A stretch of DNA of 64,000 nt from Chitinophaga rhizophila (GTDB taxonomy: Bacteria; Bacteroidota; Bacteroidia; Chitinophagales; Chitinophagaceae). The notes beneath the pieces are model-generated. The model searched no databases, was not told the origin of the DNA, and saw only the letters and a program-made list of their open reading frames with translations. The translations under genes and the position numbers were made by a program. The stretch is taken from contig NZ_JAICCF010000003.1 of the NCBI RefSeq assembly GCF_019492185.1, positions 930,001 through 994,000 on the forward strand, given 5' to 3'. Shown in pieces: positions 52,194 through 60,894 of the stretch; within the stretch, counting starts at the first letter, position 1, and each line of letters opens with the position of its first letter.

Positions 52194-52547
52194 CTACGCG
52201 AAAATCAACTGGTCGTCCCTGTCTTCTACCGGGATTTTCTGGATAAATTCATCAAATCCGGATTCTTCGTGAGTACTATATGTTCCGTAGGCATCCAACA
52301 CATAACCAATTTCTCCTTCCTTATCTTCAATAAGGTATAATACGGACATATCTCCCGGATCAGATTCTCCTTCAAACCGGTAGGTTTTAATGATCTTCAA
52401 TTCATCAGGATTGTAGATCTTTTGCTTTTCCTTATTCTGCATTCTGCCATGATCACTCATCTTCAACTCGTGGTCAAGGCCTTTATCGTGCAATTTTTGC
52501 ATCACCCGGCTAAGGGTGGTCATTTCGCCTGGCTTTTCCATAAACAA
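52194..52547 (-). CDS. Small conserved Bacteroidota protein (often mislabelled PRPP synthetase)
   Basis: 117 residues. Starts with MTTLSRVMQKLHDKGLDHEL-like sequence (after nine residues) and continues with KTYRFEGESDPGDMSVLY and a YGTYS block. This pattern matches short Bacteroidota proteins that databases sometimes call phosphoribosylpyrophosphate synthetase, although they lack any such domain and are far too short. No function can be given. Divergent from the Ku gene, with only about 90 bases between the starts. Confidence 0.7.
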   Translation of the reverse strand: MFMEKPGEMTTLSRVMQKLHDKGLDHELKMSDHGRMQNKEKQKIYNPDELKIIKTYRFEGESDPGDMSVLYLIEDKEGEIGYVLDAYGTYSTHEESGFDEFIQKIPVEDRDDQLIFA

Positions 52548-52634
52548 AGGTTTTTGTTACTGGTTAAAATCCAAAACACGTGCCATGGCATACCGTTTGG
52601 TTTTCACTATATATCACTACTAAATTATTTTTTT

Positions 52635-53417
52635 ATGAGAGCTGTTTGGTCAGGAACAATCGGTTTTGGGTTAGTAAATATACCCATCAAATTGTATAGC
52701 GCTGTACAGGATAGCAGGCTGAACCTGGATATGCTGGACCGTAAAGATCACGCCCATATTAAATACAAAAGGGTGAATGAAGATACAGGTAAAGAAGTGC
52801 CATGGGACCAGATTGTAAAGGGATATTTATACAATGATGAATACATCATTCTGGAAGATGAAGACTTTCAGGAAGCAAGTCCCGAAAAGAGTAAAATGAT
52901 TACTATTGAGTCATTCGTAGGGCTGGCTGAAATTGACGACATCTATTTCGAGACTCCCTACTACATTGAACCCGATAAAGCTGGTGTAAAAGCATATGAA
53001 TTACTGCTAAAAACATTACAGAAAACAGGTAAGGCTGGTCTGGGGCGTTTTGTACTCAGAACGAGTGAACATCTGGCCATTATACGTCCACGGGAAGATT
53101 ACCTCATGTTGCAACAATTAAGATTTGAACAGGAGATCCGTTCACCGGAAGAGTTGTCCTTGCCATCTGCGGCTAAGCTGACCAAAAAAGAGCTTGATAT
53201 GGCTGTGCAGCTAGTAGAGAGCTATACTACTGAATTTGACATCAGTCAGTTTAAAGATACTTATCATGAAGACCTCATGAAAATAATCAAGGCTAAAGCT
53301 ACCGGCAAGCGTCGTACTGTCAAGAAAATGAAAGTAGTACATACTAAAAGCAGTGACCTGTTCAGTCAGCTGAAAGCGAGTCTTAACAGTGGCAGTAATA
53401 AAAAGCGTGCATCATGA
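52635..53417 (+). CDS. ku: Ku DNA end-binding protein
   Basis: 260 residues. Forms a ring dimer that holds DNA double-strand ends for non-homologous end joining. ATG 52635 chosen because it gives the universal start MRAVWSGTIGFGLVNIPIKLY; the open frame upstream is antisense to the neighbouring gene. The Ku core (about 1-225) is complete, with GYLYNDEYIILEDEDF and PEKSKMITIESFV. The C-terminal tail is short and basic (GKRRTVKKMKVV). Its last 4 bases overlap LigD (ATGA), so the two repair proteins are coupled. Confidence 0.96.
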   Translation: MRAVWSGTIGFGLVNIPIKLYSAVQDSRLNLDMLDRKDHAHIKYKRVNEDTGKEVPWDQIVKGYLYNDEYIILEDEDFQEASPEKSKMITIESFVGLAEIDDIYFETPYYIEPDKAGVKAYELLLKTLQKTGKAGLGRFVLRTSEHLAIIRPREDYLMLQQLRFEQEIRSPEELSLPSAAKLTKKELDMAVQLVESYTTEFDISQFKDTYHEDLMKIIKAKATGKRRTVKKMKVVHTKSSDLFSQLKASLNSGSNKKRAS

Positions 53418-56017
53418 GCAGCCTGAAATCATACGACCAGAAACGTAATTTTAAACAGACGGCTGAGCCTAAAGGTGATAAACGCAAAACTGCAGGTAAA
53501 GAACATATCTTCGTTATACAGCGACATCACGCGTCGCGCCTGCACTATGATTTCCGCCTGGAAGTAGATGGTGTCCTGAAAAGCTGGGCCGTACCCAAAG
53601 GTCCATCCATGAATCCTGCAGATAAGCGACTCGCCATGCAGGTAGAAGACCACCCTTATGATTATAAAGACTTTGAAGGCGTAATTCCAGAAGGGAATTA
53701 TGGAGCCGGCTTCGTCTATGTATGGGACAAGGGTAAATACGAACTACTTCATCAGGATGGGAGGAGCTTTGATAAAGAAGCAGATAAGGAGATACGTGAG
53801 GGTAACCTCAAAATACGTTTGAAGGGTCGAAAAGTTAAAGGTGAGTTTGCCCTGGTTAAAATGAAAAACTCTGATGAGAATGCATGGCTGCTGCTCAAAC
53901 ATAAAGACGACTATGCTGTAAAGGAAGCTTATGATAGTGAAAATTACACCCCTCAGCGTATAAAGGATAAGGGAGTCAGAGAAAAGGAGAAAATGAAAGG
54001 GGCTGGCAAAAAGAAAAGCCGTGAGGTAAAACGTGAGACAAAAACAGCAAAGGATAAGTCCGCACCAGTAAAGAAAAATTCCAGAAGCTCAAAGGCACAA
54101 CGTGAATTATTCACTCCAATGATGGCTACACTGGTTGACGCGCCTTTTAGCCGTGATGGATGGATATTTGAAACTAAATGGGATGGATACAGGGCGATTG
54201 CTGATGTGCAAAAGGGGAAAGTGGAACTATATTCACGTAATCACCTGCCTTTTAATGATGATTATCCGGACATTGTGACTGCGCTGAAAGAATTTGAACA
54301 TAATGTTGTTCTGGATGGCGAAATTGTTATTCTCAAAAAGGACGGATCTTCAGACTTTCAATCCCTGCAGAACTATAAAAATTCAGCTGCTGGTAATCTT
54401 GTTTATGTAGTTTTTGACATGCTGGAACTGGATGGTCAGGATCTTAAAGCGCTACCGCTCATTCAGCGTAAGGAACTACTGAAAGATGTCATCTTGCAAT
54501 TGAATAACAAGGCCATCCTTTATTCAGACCATGTGCAGAATAATAGTGACAAAATTTATACTAAGGCAAAACAGAAGGGATGGGAAGGCATTATAGCAAA
54601 AGAAGCAGATAGTCTTTACGCAGAAGGGCGTAGATCTATGTCGTGGCTGAAAATTAAGATTGTTGACGAGCAGGAAGCTGTAATATGTGGCTATACCGAA
54701 CCAAAGGGTAGCAGAAAGAAAATAGGCTCGCTGGTGCTTGGCCTTTACGATGAAAATAAGGAATTGACATATGTAGGTAACTGTGGGGGCGGACTTGATG
54801 GAACTCTTATAGATGAACTGTATCAAAAGATGCAGCCACTTAAACAGAAGGCTTCCCCGTTTAAGAACAAAGTGAAAACAAACACGCCTGTCACCTGGGT
54901 TAAGCCTCAGTTGGTGTGTCAGGTAAAGTTTGCATCCTGGACAACTGACAAACGTCTCAGGCAACCAGTATTTCTCGGTTTAAGAAAAGATAAACCTGCC
55001 ACAGAAGTATATCAGGAAGTAGCAAAGTCTGCCAAAGCTGCTACAAAAGCAGTATCCAAATCTGCTTCCGTTGCAAAGCCTAAGCGCGATAAAGATCCTC
55101 TGGTAACATTGAATGGCAAAAAAGTACAGCTAACTAATCAGCACAAATTATACTGGCCAGACGAGAAAATTACTAAAGGTGATCTTTTGGATTACTACAT
55201 GGATATGGCAGATTACGTTTTGCCCTATCTGAAAGACAGACCTTTGAGCCTGCATCGCTTTCCTAACGGTATTAAAGACCCTGGTTTTTATCAAAAGGAT
55301 GTAGATATTGAGGCAGCTCCTGATTGGGTAAAAACAATCTCTCTTCACGCTGCTTCAGCATCGAGGGATGTGGACTACCTGGTGTGTAATAATGCCGCTA
55401 CATTAGCTTACATGGCAAATCTGGGCTGTATTGAGATGAATCCATGGTTATCGCGTATTCAGAAACTAGATAACCCGGATTTTCTTGTATTGGATCTTGA
55501 CCCAGAGAATATTGCTTTCAAATATGTTGTTCAGACTGCACTTGCTATCAAAGAGCTGCTGGATCAACTTGATGTTAAAGCCTTCTGTAAAACCTCAGGT
55601 GCTTCCGGATTACATATATATGTTCCTACGGGTGGTAAGTACAACTATGAAACTTGCCGCTTATTTGCAGAGTATGTAGCGAAACAGGTACAACAAGAAC
55701 TACCGGATATTACTAGTGTAATCCGTACTAAATCAAAGCGTAATAAGAAAGTATATATTGATTACATGCAGAACAGCAAAGGACAAACCATTGCTTCGCC
55801 TTACTCCGTACGTCCAAAACCAGGGGCTACAGTATCTGCGCCACTACGCTGGGAGGAATTGACAGACGATCTCGCTATCAGTGATTTTACTATTGGCAAT
55901 ATGGCCGAGAGAGTACAAAAGCTAGGTGATCTATGGGAAGGAATCAGTAAGACAAAGAATGATCTGCGCAAAGCTATTGACAAGATCGAAGCCCTGGCAC
56001 AGTCGGATGTGGAATAA
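53414..56017 (+). CDS. ligD: Multifunctional DNA ligase D (phosphoesterase-ligase-polymerase order)
   Basis: 867 residues. N-terminal 3'-phosphoesterase (about 20-165; QRHHASRLHYDFRLEVDG and GVIPEGNYGAGFVYVWDKG), a Lys-rich linker (about 185-225), ATP-dependent ligase (about 230-530) with nucleotidyl Lys255 in ETKWDGYRA, and a C-terminal AEP-type polymerase (about 560-860) with LHRFPNGI and the metal Asp pair in VLDLDPE. All three activities look intact. It follows ku by a 4-base overlap, forming a complete two-protein NHEJ set. The order is one of several known for LigD. Likely important in stationary phase or after drying. Confidence 0.96.
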   Translation: MSSLKSYDQKRNFKQTAEPKGDKRKTAGKEHIFVIQRHHASRLHYDFRLEVDGVLKSWAVPKGPSMNPADKRLAMQVEDHPYDYKDFEGVIPEGNYGAGFVYVWDKGKYELLHQDGRSFDKEADKEIREGNLKIRLKGRKVKGEFALVKMKNSDENAWLLLKHKDDYAVKEAYDSENYTPQRIKDKGVREKEKMKGAGKKKSREVKRETKTAKDKSAPVKKNSRSSKAQRELFTPMMATLVDAPFSRDGWIFETKWDGYRAIADVQKGKVELYSRNHLPFNDDYPDIVTALKEFEHNVVLDGEIVILKKDGSSDFQSLQNYKNSAAGNLVYVVFDMLELDGQDLKALPLIQRKELLKDVILQLNNKAILYSDHVQNNSDKIYTKAKQKGWEGIIAKEADSLYAEGRRSMSWLKIKIVDEQEAVICGYTEPKGSRKKIGSLVLGLYDENKELTYVGNCGGGLDGTLIDELYQKMQPLKQKASPFKNKVKTNTPVTWVKPQLVCQVKFASWTTDKRLRQPVFLGLRKDKPATEVYQEVAKSAKAATKAVSKSASVAKPKRDKDPLVTLNGKKVQLTNQHKLYWPDEKITKGDLLDYYMDMADYVLPYLKDRPLSLHRFPNGIKDPGFYQKDVDIEAAPDWVKTISLHAASASRDVDYLVCNNAATLAYMANLGCIEMNPWLSRIQKLDNPDFLVLDLDPENIAFKYVVQTALAIKELLDQLDVKAFCKTSGASGLHIYVPTGGKYNYETCRLFAEYVAKQVQQELPDITSVIRTKSKRNKKVYIDYMQNSKGQTIASPYSVRPKPGATVSAPLRWEELTDDLAISDFTIGNMAERVQKLGDLWEGISKTKNDLRKAIDKIEALAQSDVE

Positions 56018-56071
56018 TAATTGTCTTATAATGGCTAACAGTTAATTTTTGGACCCTAAAAATGAACCGTT

Positions 56072-56512
56072 ATGCAAACAGCAAATCATCATCATTATGT
56101 GAACCTGGCTCCTGTATATGGAATCATAATATCCGTGGTTTCCGTAGTATTTACCATCATTTTCTACTTTACAAATATGTCTGGTAACCTGTGGACAGGC
56201 TACTTCGGTAATCTGCTGATGTTCCTGGGTGTTTTGTTCTCAGTTATCCATTATAACAGCCAGCATCATGAAAAGACCTCTTCACTAGCTCTATTTGCGA
56301 TGGGTTTCCGTACTACAATGTGGGCAATAGTGATCATTTCCTTTTTTACAATCATTATGCACTTTATCGCCTCTTCGCAAACAGACAATCCTAATTTCTG
56401 GATATACCTGGCCGGTAATGTGTTCTTCACAAATGGCGTTTTAGGATTACTGGCCGCTGCACTGGCGGCTATGGTGTTTAAGAAGAATCAGAAATCGACC
56501 AGGCCGCAATAA
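56072..56512 (+). CDS. Four-helix membrane protein, DUF4199-like
   Basis: 146 residues. Four hydrophobic helices at about 14-34, 43-60, 75-98 and 113-136, a His-rich start (ANHHHY) and a short basic tail. Arrangement and length fit the DUF4199 family of small Bacteroidota membrane proteins, though I recognise no strict motif. Function unknown. It is 54 bases after LigD and converges with the chromate transporter gene with only 4 bases between stops. Confidence 0.6.
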   Translation: MQTANHHHYVNLAPVYGIIISVVSVVFTIIFYFTNMSGNLWTGYFGNLLMFLGVLFSVIHYNSQHHEKTSSLALFAMGFRTTMWAIVIISFFTIIMHFIASSQTDNPNFWIYLAGNVFFTNGVLGLLAAALAAMVFKKNQKSTRPQ

Positions 56513-56516
56513 AGGC

Positions 56517-57710
56517 CTACATTAACCAGCCTAGCAACAGGCAGGCTAATACTATAAATGGAGATGGTACACGGGACGTGAAGAGTATAGATAATGTACC
56601 CACGGTAATTGCAATATTGTACCAGGTATGTGGGATGGCCAGGAATAAGATAATCGTGGCTGCCCACATAATTCCAACCACTGTAGCATTAATCCCTTCT
56701 AATGCACGGTAGATAACTACGTATTTCTTCAGGTTATGCCAGATCGGGAAAAAGAATAATACAAGCAATAAGCTGGGCAGGAAAATAGCAACCGGTGCCA
56801 ATACACATCCTAATAACTGGTAGCCCGGTCCCAGACTGTGCATCACCATTCCTCCCACATAAGCTGTTATTGAGAATGTAGGTCCTGGTAATGCCCGCAT
56901 AATGCCTGCTCCTGTCAATAGCTCCTCCGCGTTCATAAACTGCGTTTTTTCACGCGATACATACTGTTCGAGCATCATAGCTATCAATATATCTCCTCCT
57001 CCAAATACCAGGCTACCAAAACGATAGAAGTTCTCGAACAGGTTAAACGGGCGGCGGGTGATCCAGTCATGTGTACGCGCAAGCTCTGACAGAAATCCAG
57101 CCAGTATAAACAGGGTAGCAAATAGCCAGATATTTGTCCAACGAATCTTTTTGGGCTTATCCTGGAAGTCAGGAATGCGCTTATCACTGAAATTAGATAC
57201 AATGCCTCCCAGTATGATCAGACAAGGGAATGTCCACGGAGATTTAAAGAAATAGGCTGTCAGTAAAGACACGACCATGATAACAGCTGTTGCCAGATTA
57301 CGAATACTGATACGGAATGCCCGCATACTTCCATAGATCAAGAAACCAACCGCCATCGGTTGTACGTATTTAAATATATCTGTATGAAGGACTTTCTGGT
57401 CAAAATACTGCAACAGAAAACTTAATGACCCCATCAATATACATGCTGGGGCTATCCATATAAACAGTGTGGCTATTGCCAGTGTAATACCGCCACGTTT
57501 ATAACCAATAAGGGTAAGTGTCTGAGAGGAAGAAGCGCCGGGTAGCAACTGGCAGAATGCATTGTATTCCATCAATTCCTTTTCTGTCACATCCCTTCGT
57601 TGGTGCACAAATGTCTTCAACATCATCGCCAGATGGCCCTGAGGTCCACCATATGCTGTGATGCTGTGCATAAAAACAGCCCTAAGAAAAGGAATATGAC
57701 GAAGAAACAC
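56517..57710 (-). CDS. Chromate transporter family protein (ChrA)
   Basis: 397 residues, about ten membrane helices. Two CHR halves: the first has the motif FMHSITAYGGPQGH (about 13-26) and NAFCQLLPGASSSQTL (about 50-65); the second has FRFGSLVFGGGDILIAMM (about 235-252) and TGAGIMRALPGPTFSITAYVG. ChrA proteins expel chromate or exchange it with sulfate. In soil bacteria the gene is often present with no evidence of chromate exposure. No regulator adjacent. Full length for a long-chain CHR protein. Confidence 0.92.
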   Translation of the reverse strand: MFLRHIPFLRAVFMHSITAYGGPQGHLAMMLKTFVHQRRDVTEKELMEYNAFCQLLPGASSSQTLTLIGYKRGGITLAIATLFIWIAPACILMGSLSFLLQYFDQKVLHTDIFKYVQPMAVGFLIYGSMRAFRISIRNLATAVIMVVSLLTAYFFKSPWTFPCLIILGGIVSNFSDKRIPDFQDKPKKIRWTNIWLFATLFILAGFLSELARTHDWITRRPFNLFENFYRFGSLVFGGGDILIAMMLEQYVSREKTQFMNAEELLTGAGIMRALPGPTFSITAYVGGMVMHSLGPGYQLLGCVLAPVAIFLPSLLLVLFFFPIWHNLKKYVVIYRALEGINATVVGIMWAATIILFLAIPHTWYNIAITVGTLSILFTSRVPSPFIVLACLLLGWLM

Positions 57711-57930
57711 GGTTAGTTATGGTTTCGGCTGCCCGAATTTCAATAATTTCCAGACAATAACAAACAATAATGCGACAAACTGTTGATTTTCTTCGGTTAG
57801 TGCCATTAGCGGCAGGCATAATACTTGATATAGTTCCTGTATACTTTGCAGGATATTAAATACCTCCCACCTTCTATCTGATACCCTGTTATTGACTGGT
57901 AATGAATATCTTAATTATAGAAACAGTATT

Positions 57931-58971
57931 ATGAAGCGATTCCTCGTACTCCTATGCATAACATTCTCACTGAGCGCCCAGGCCCAGTTATCGTTTTACA
58001 ATAGCGATGCTTATTGGGCCAATTTCTGCTTTCAGTCAGATTGTGTAAAACCTGATTTGTCAGATACTTGCCTGGTTTTCGTAAGCAACCGGCATTTTTA
58101 TAAGGATAGCCTGCGTTTCGTAGATGAATATGTAGATACTGCCGGGTTAAAATACTTTTTCCTCCAGAAAAGAGCAGGGAAGTGGAATGTATATCAGACG
58201 CCTACATTGGCAGACGCTATGCATATGTTGCCTGAAAAAAGAGATATCGTTGTATATGCGGAGGGAATGGGTAAAATCTTTACTACTAATGTCGAAAGGG
58301 GCCTATTAATGAGATCTCAGTATAATGTGAATGTGGTTATGTTCGACTACGCCAGTATTAATACTACTTATAGGCCGGCCCGTAATTTCAAGTTTGCCCG
58401 AAACAATGCAAAGTTATCTGCCCCGCATTACTTCAAATTACTGCGTATCATACAGCAGGCGCGTAGGGAACAGGAAGACTGGATGCAACAAGTAAAGGTT
58501 TCTACATTTTATCATAGTATGGGCAATATTATTCTGATGGAAATGATGAAAGGTGAAGATTATAAGCAATTAAATGAGGAGCCTTTTATAGAGAATGTTG
58601 TGATCAATGCTGCCTGTGTACCATCTAAAGGACATAAAGAATGGGTGGAAAATATCGGTTTTGCCAATAAGATATACATTCATTACAACAGGGCCGACTG
58701 GCAATTGAAAGGCGCACATCTGCTTACAATGACCCCGCAGCTGGGAGAGAAGCAGAAGGGTATGCTGGCAGAAAATGCTAACTATATCAACTTCAGAGAT
58801 CAGGTAGGCAGTCAGCATAGTTACTTTCTCAACTTTCCACAAAATGAATATCGTATGACCAGTGAAATGAGAGCTTACTTTAGTCAGTTATTTACTGGTA
58901 ATGTCGCTGTACTGGAAGAGGAAAAGACCCTGGCTAAAAAGCAGGTCAATAGTGTAGGTGCTGTTAATTAG
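57931..58971 (+). CDS. Secreted alpha/beta-hydrolase-like protein
   Basis: 346 residues from ATG 57931 (MKRFLVLLCITFSLSAQAQL, a signal peptide); the frame extends 13 codons upstream to a TTG. The segment VSTFYHSMGNIILMEMM (about 190-206) is a nucleophile-elbow-like H-S-M-G-N motif, and the preceding VVMFDYAS strand fits the alpha/beta-hydrolase order, similar to DUF900-type esterases. The late His expected for a triad may be in VGSQHSYFLNF (about 300). Exported to the periplasm or outside. Substrate unknown. Confidence 0.7.
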   Translation: MKRFLVLLCITFSLSAQAQLSFYNSDAYWANFCFQSDCVKPDLSDTCLVFVSNRHFYKDSLRFVDEYVDTAGLKYFFLQKRAGKWNVYQTPTLADAMHMLPEKRDIVVYAEGMGKIFTTNVERGLLMRSQYNVNVVMFDYASINTTYRPARNFKFARNNAKLSAPHYFKLLRIIQQARREQEDWMQQVKVSTFYHSMGNIILMEMMKGEDYKQLNEEPFIENVVINAACVPSKGHKEWVENIGFANKIYIHYNRADWQLKGAHLLTMTPQLGEKQKGMLAENANYINFRDQVGSQHSYFLNFPQNEYRMTSEMRAYFSQLFTGNVAVLEEEKTLAKKQVNSVGAVN

Positions 58972-58997
58972 TAGTAGTTTGAACCCATATAAGAAAG

Positions 58998-59030
58998 AAA
59001 AAACGCTCCGGTAATGGAGCGTTTTTCTTT
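58998..59030. terminator. Bidirectional intrinsic terminator
   Basis: Perfect 11-bp stem AAAAACGCTCC / GGAGCGTTTTT around GGTAAT, with A- and T-runs on both sides, between the hydrolase-like gene and the convergent oxygenase gene. Confidence 0.88.
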
Positions 59031-59037
59031 TTGATAA

Positions 59038-59994
59038 TTATTTCTTCAGTCCTATCTCTCTCAGCCTTTCATCCAGATATTCACCAGCTGTAATAGGTTC
59101 ATATGCCAGCGGATTACTGGATGTTATACAGCTATCAAGTGCGTTCAGCGGCATCTCTGATTTAGGATGCAGGAAGAACGGTATAGAGTACCGGCTGGTA
59201 TGCCACATATCCCGCGGAGGATTAACCACCCGGTGTGTTGTGGATTTCAGACGGTTATTTGTCAATCTTTGCAGCATATCGCCAACATTCACAACGATCT
59301 GTTCAGGCAATGATGTTACAGGTACCCAGTTACCTTGCTTGTCCAGTATCTGTAATCCATCTGCGGATGCACCTACCAGCAGGGTGATCAGGTTGATATC
59401 TTCATGCTGTTCTGCACGGATAGCTGAAGATGGCTCTTCCGTAATAGGCGGATAATGTATCGCTCTCAGGATAGAATTGCCGTTATGAATAAATTGATCA
59501 AAGTATTGTTCATCCAGTCCCAGGTATATTGCAATAGCCTGTAACAATGCTTTGCCGGATTTTTCAAAAGCCCGGTATGCATCAAAAAATGTCGGTGTAA
59601 ATGCCGGTATCTCTTTCACTACAACATTCGGCGGATATTCATCACCAATAGGATCTTTGTCTTCTACTGTTTGTCCAAACTGAAAAAATTCTTTCAGATC
59701 GGGTGCATCGTATCCTTTTGCATGCTCTTTACCAAAAGAGGTATAACCACGCTGTCCCGCCAGTTCAGGTATCTCGTAAGACCGTTTGATTTCAGGTGGA
59801 AGTGTGAAGAACAGTTGTACATACTTGTACAATTTAGCAATCAAATCATCAGATATACCATGATTTTTTACCGCTACAAAGCCAACTTCTTCGTAAGCTT
59901 TTCCAAGCTTTTCAACGAAGGCTGCTTTACTTGCGGCGTCGCCCGAGGTAAAGGCGGCGAGGTCCACAACCGGAATGGAATGAGTTATTTCCAT
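59038..59994 (-). CDS. Isopenicillin-N-synthase-like 2-oxoglutarate/Fe(II) oxygenase
   Basis: 318 residues. N-terminal DIOX_N-type region (about 6-120, IPVVDLAAF and VGFVAVKNHGI) and the C-terminal 2OG-Fe(II) domain (about 165-285). Iron ligands are seen as H-x-D in RAEQHEDINLITLL and the distal His in KSTTHRVVNP; the 2OG-binding Arg-x-Ser is in SRYSIPFFLHP. Proteins of this group hydroxylate or oxidise small molecules; homologues are common outside beta-lactam pathways, so no antibiotic role follows. It stands alone. Confidence 0.93.
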   Translation of the reverse strand: MEITHSIPVVDLAAFTSGDAASKAAFVEKLGKAYEEVGFVAVKNHGISDDLIAKLYKYVQLFFTLPPEIKRSYEIPELAGQRGYTSFGKEHAKGYDAPDLKEFFQFGQTVEDKDPIGDEYPPNVVVKEIPAFTPTFFDAYRAFEKSGKALLQAIAIYLGLDEQYFDQFIHNGNSILRAIHYPPITEEPSSAIRAEQHEDINLITLLVGASADGLQILDKQGNWVPVTSLPEQIVVNVGDMLQRLTNNRLKSTTHRVVNPPRDMWHTSRYSIPFFLHPKSEMPLNALDSCITSSNPLAYEPITAGEYLDERLREIGLKK

Positions 59995-60059
59995 AGTATT
60001 GATTTTTACTAAAGATAAATAGTAATTGGGAATTAGGGATTAGGGTCTGGTAAAAAAGA

Positions 60060-60087
60060 AAAGTCTGACATCATACAGTCAGACTTT
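60060..60087 (-). terminator. Intrinsic terminator of the ExbD gene
   Basis: Arms AAAGTCTGAC / GTCAGACTTT around an eight-base loop; on the minus strand a T-rich tail (TTTTCTTTTTT) follows. Its stem shares the heptamer GTCTGAC with the AsnRS terminator 730 bases away. Confidence 0.85.
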
Positions 60088-60146
60088 CTCTGCGGTCCGG
60101 ATTGCTAACTAACACAACCGCAATATCATTGGAAAAGATGGGTGTA

Positions 60147-60680
60147 TTATCGATTTAAGAATGATTGGTCTTCCGGTGTAATGTCTACTACGGCATATCG
60201 TTGCACATGGTTGATGAGCATTTCATCCATGATATCCACTACATTTTTGTAATTAGCATTCTTATCTGCTTTTATCAATACCATCAGATCATCTGCTTGA
60301 TGGCGCTCTATTACCTGCGCACGTTTATTAATTATAACGTCGCGTATGCCATGATTATTAGCAAATGATGATTGTCTTACTACAGGTGGATGTTCAGGAT
60401 CATTGCCCATGCCTTCGTAGTAGCTTACCTTGTTATCAGCGCCTAACAGAATAGTTAATGACTTGCTGTCAGCCAGTAGGGTTGGATGTTCTTTATCTTC
60501 AGCAGGCATTAACAGGTCTGTTGTTCTATGCTTAAACATTGTGGTAGTCAGCATGAAAAAGGTGATGAGCAGGAAGCCCAGATCAACCATAGGTGTCATA
60601 TCAACACGGGTGCTTAATTTCTTTGAACGGGTGCCTCTTTTACAACCGCGCTCAGAGCTATTGGTATTCATTTCAGCCAT
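60147..60680 (-). CDS. ExbD/TolR-family biopolymer transport protein
   Basis: 177 residues. A basic cytoplasmic start (KRGTRSKKLSTRVDMTPM), one membrane helix (about 32-48) with the essential Asp in TPMVDLGFLLITFFML, and a periplasmic domain (about 60-177). ExbD works with ExbB and TonB to pass proton-motive force to TonB-dependent transporters such as the SusC proteins here. No ExbB or TonB gene is adjacent, so it must work with proteins encoded elsewhere. Length is typical of the longer Bacteroidota type. Confidence 0.92.
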   Translation of the reverse strand: MAEMNTNSSERGCKRGTRSKKLSTRVDMTPMVDLGFLLITFFMLTTTMFKHRTTDLLMPAEDKEHPTLLADSKSLTILLGADNKVSYYEGMGNDPEHPPVVRQSSFANNHGIRDVIINKRAQVIERHQADDLMVLIKADKNANYKNVVDIMDEMLINHVQRYAVVDITPEDQSFLNR

Positions 60681-60788
60681 AGCAAATGATTTTTCGGTAA
60701 GGAAATAGAATGACTGAAAGCGCTTTCATAGATAAAGATGCAGGGCGGTTAAAATTCCATACAGTAACTCAGATTATTGAAAAAGAGA

Positions 60789-60816
60789 AAGGTCTGACTC
60801 GAAGGAGTCAGACCTT
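60789..60816 (-). terminator. Intrinsic terminator of the AsnRS gene
   Basis: Perfect 12-bp stem AAGGTCTGACTC / GAGTCAGACCTT around GAAG (a CTTC loop on the minus strand), followed on that strand by TCTCTTTTTC. Confidence 0.87.
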
Positions 60817-60894
60817 ATAATTTAAGTCTTATATACACACAGTATGCTGTGTAGTTCTTTAGTGCAGATGAAGGGCATTAAGCCCACTTCCTTC

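Noticed and set aside
52422..52634. N-terminal extension of Ku
   Set aside because: The region is antisense to the divergent 117-residue gene, and the universal Ku start MRAVWSG is at 52635.
59038..59994. Beta-lactam biosynthesis gene
   Set aside because: The protein is an IPNS-like oxygenase by fold, but no ACV synthetase or other pathway gene is present, and such oxygenases are widespread.
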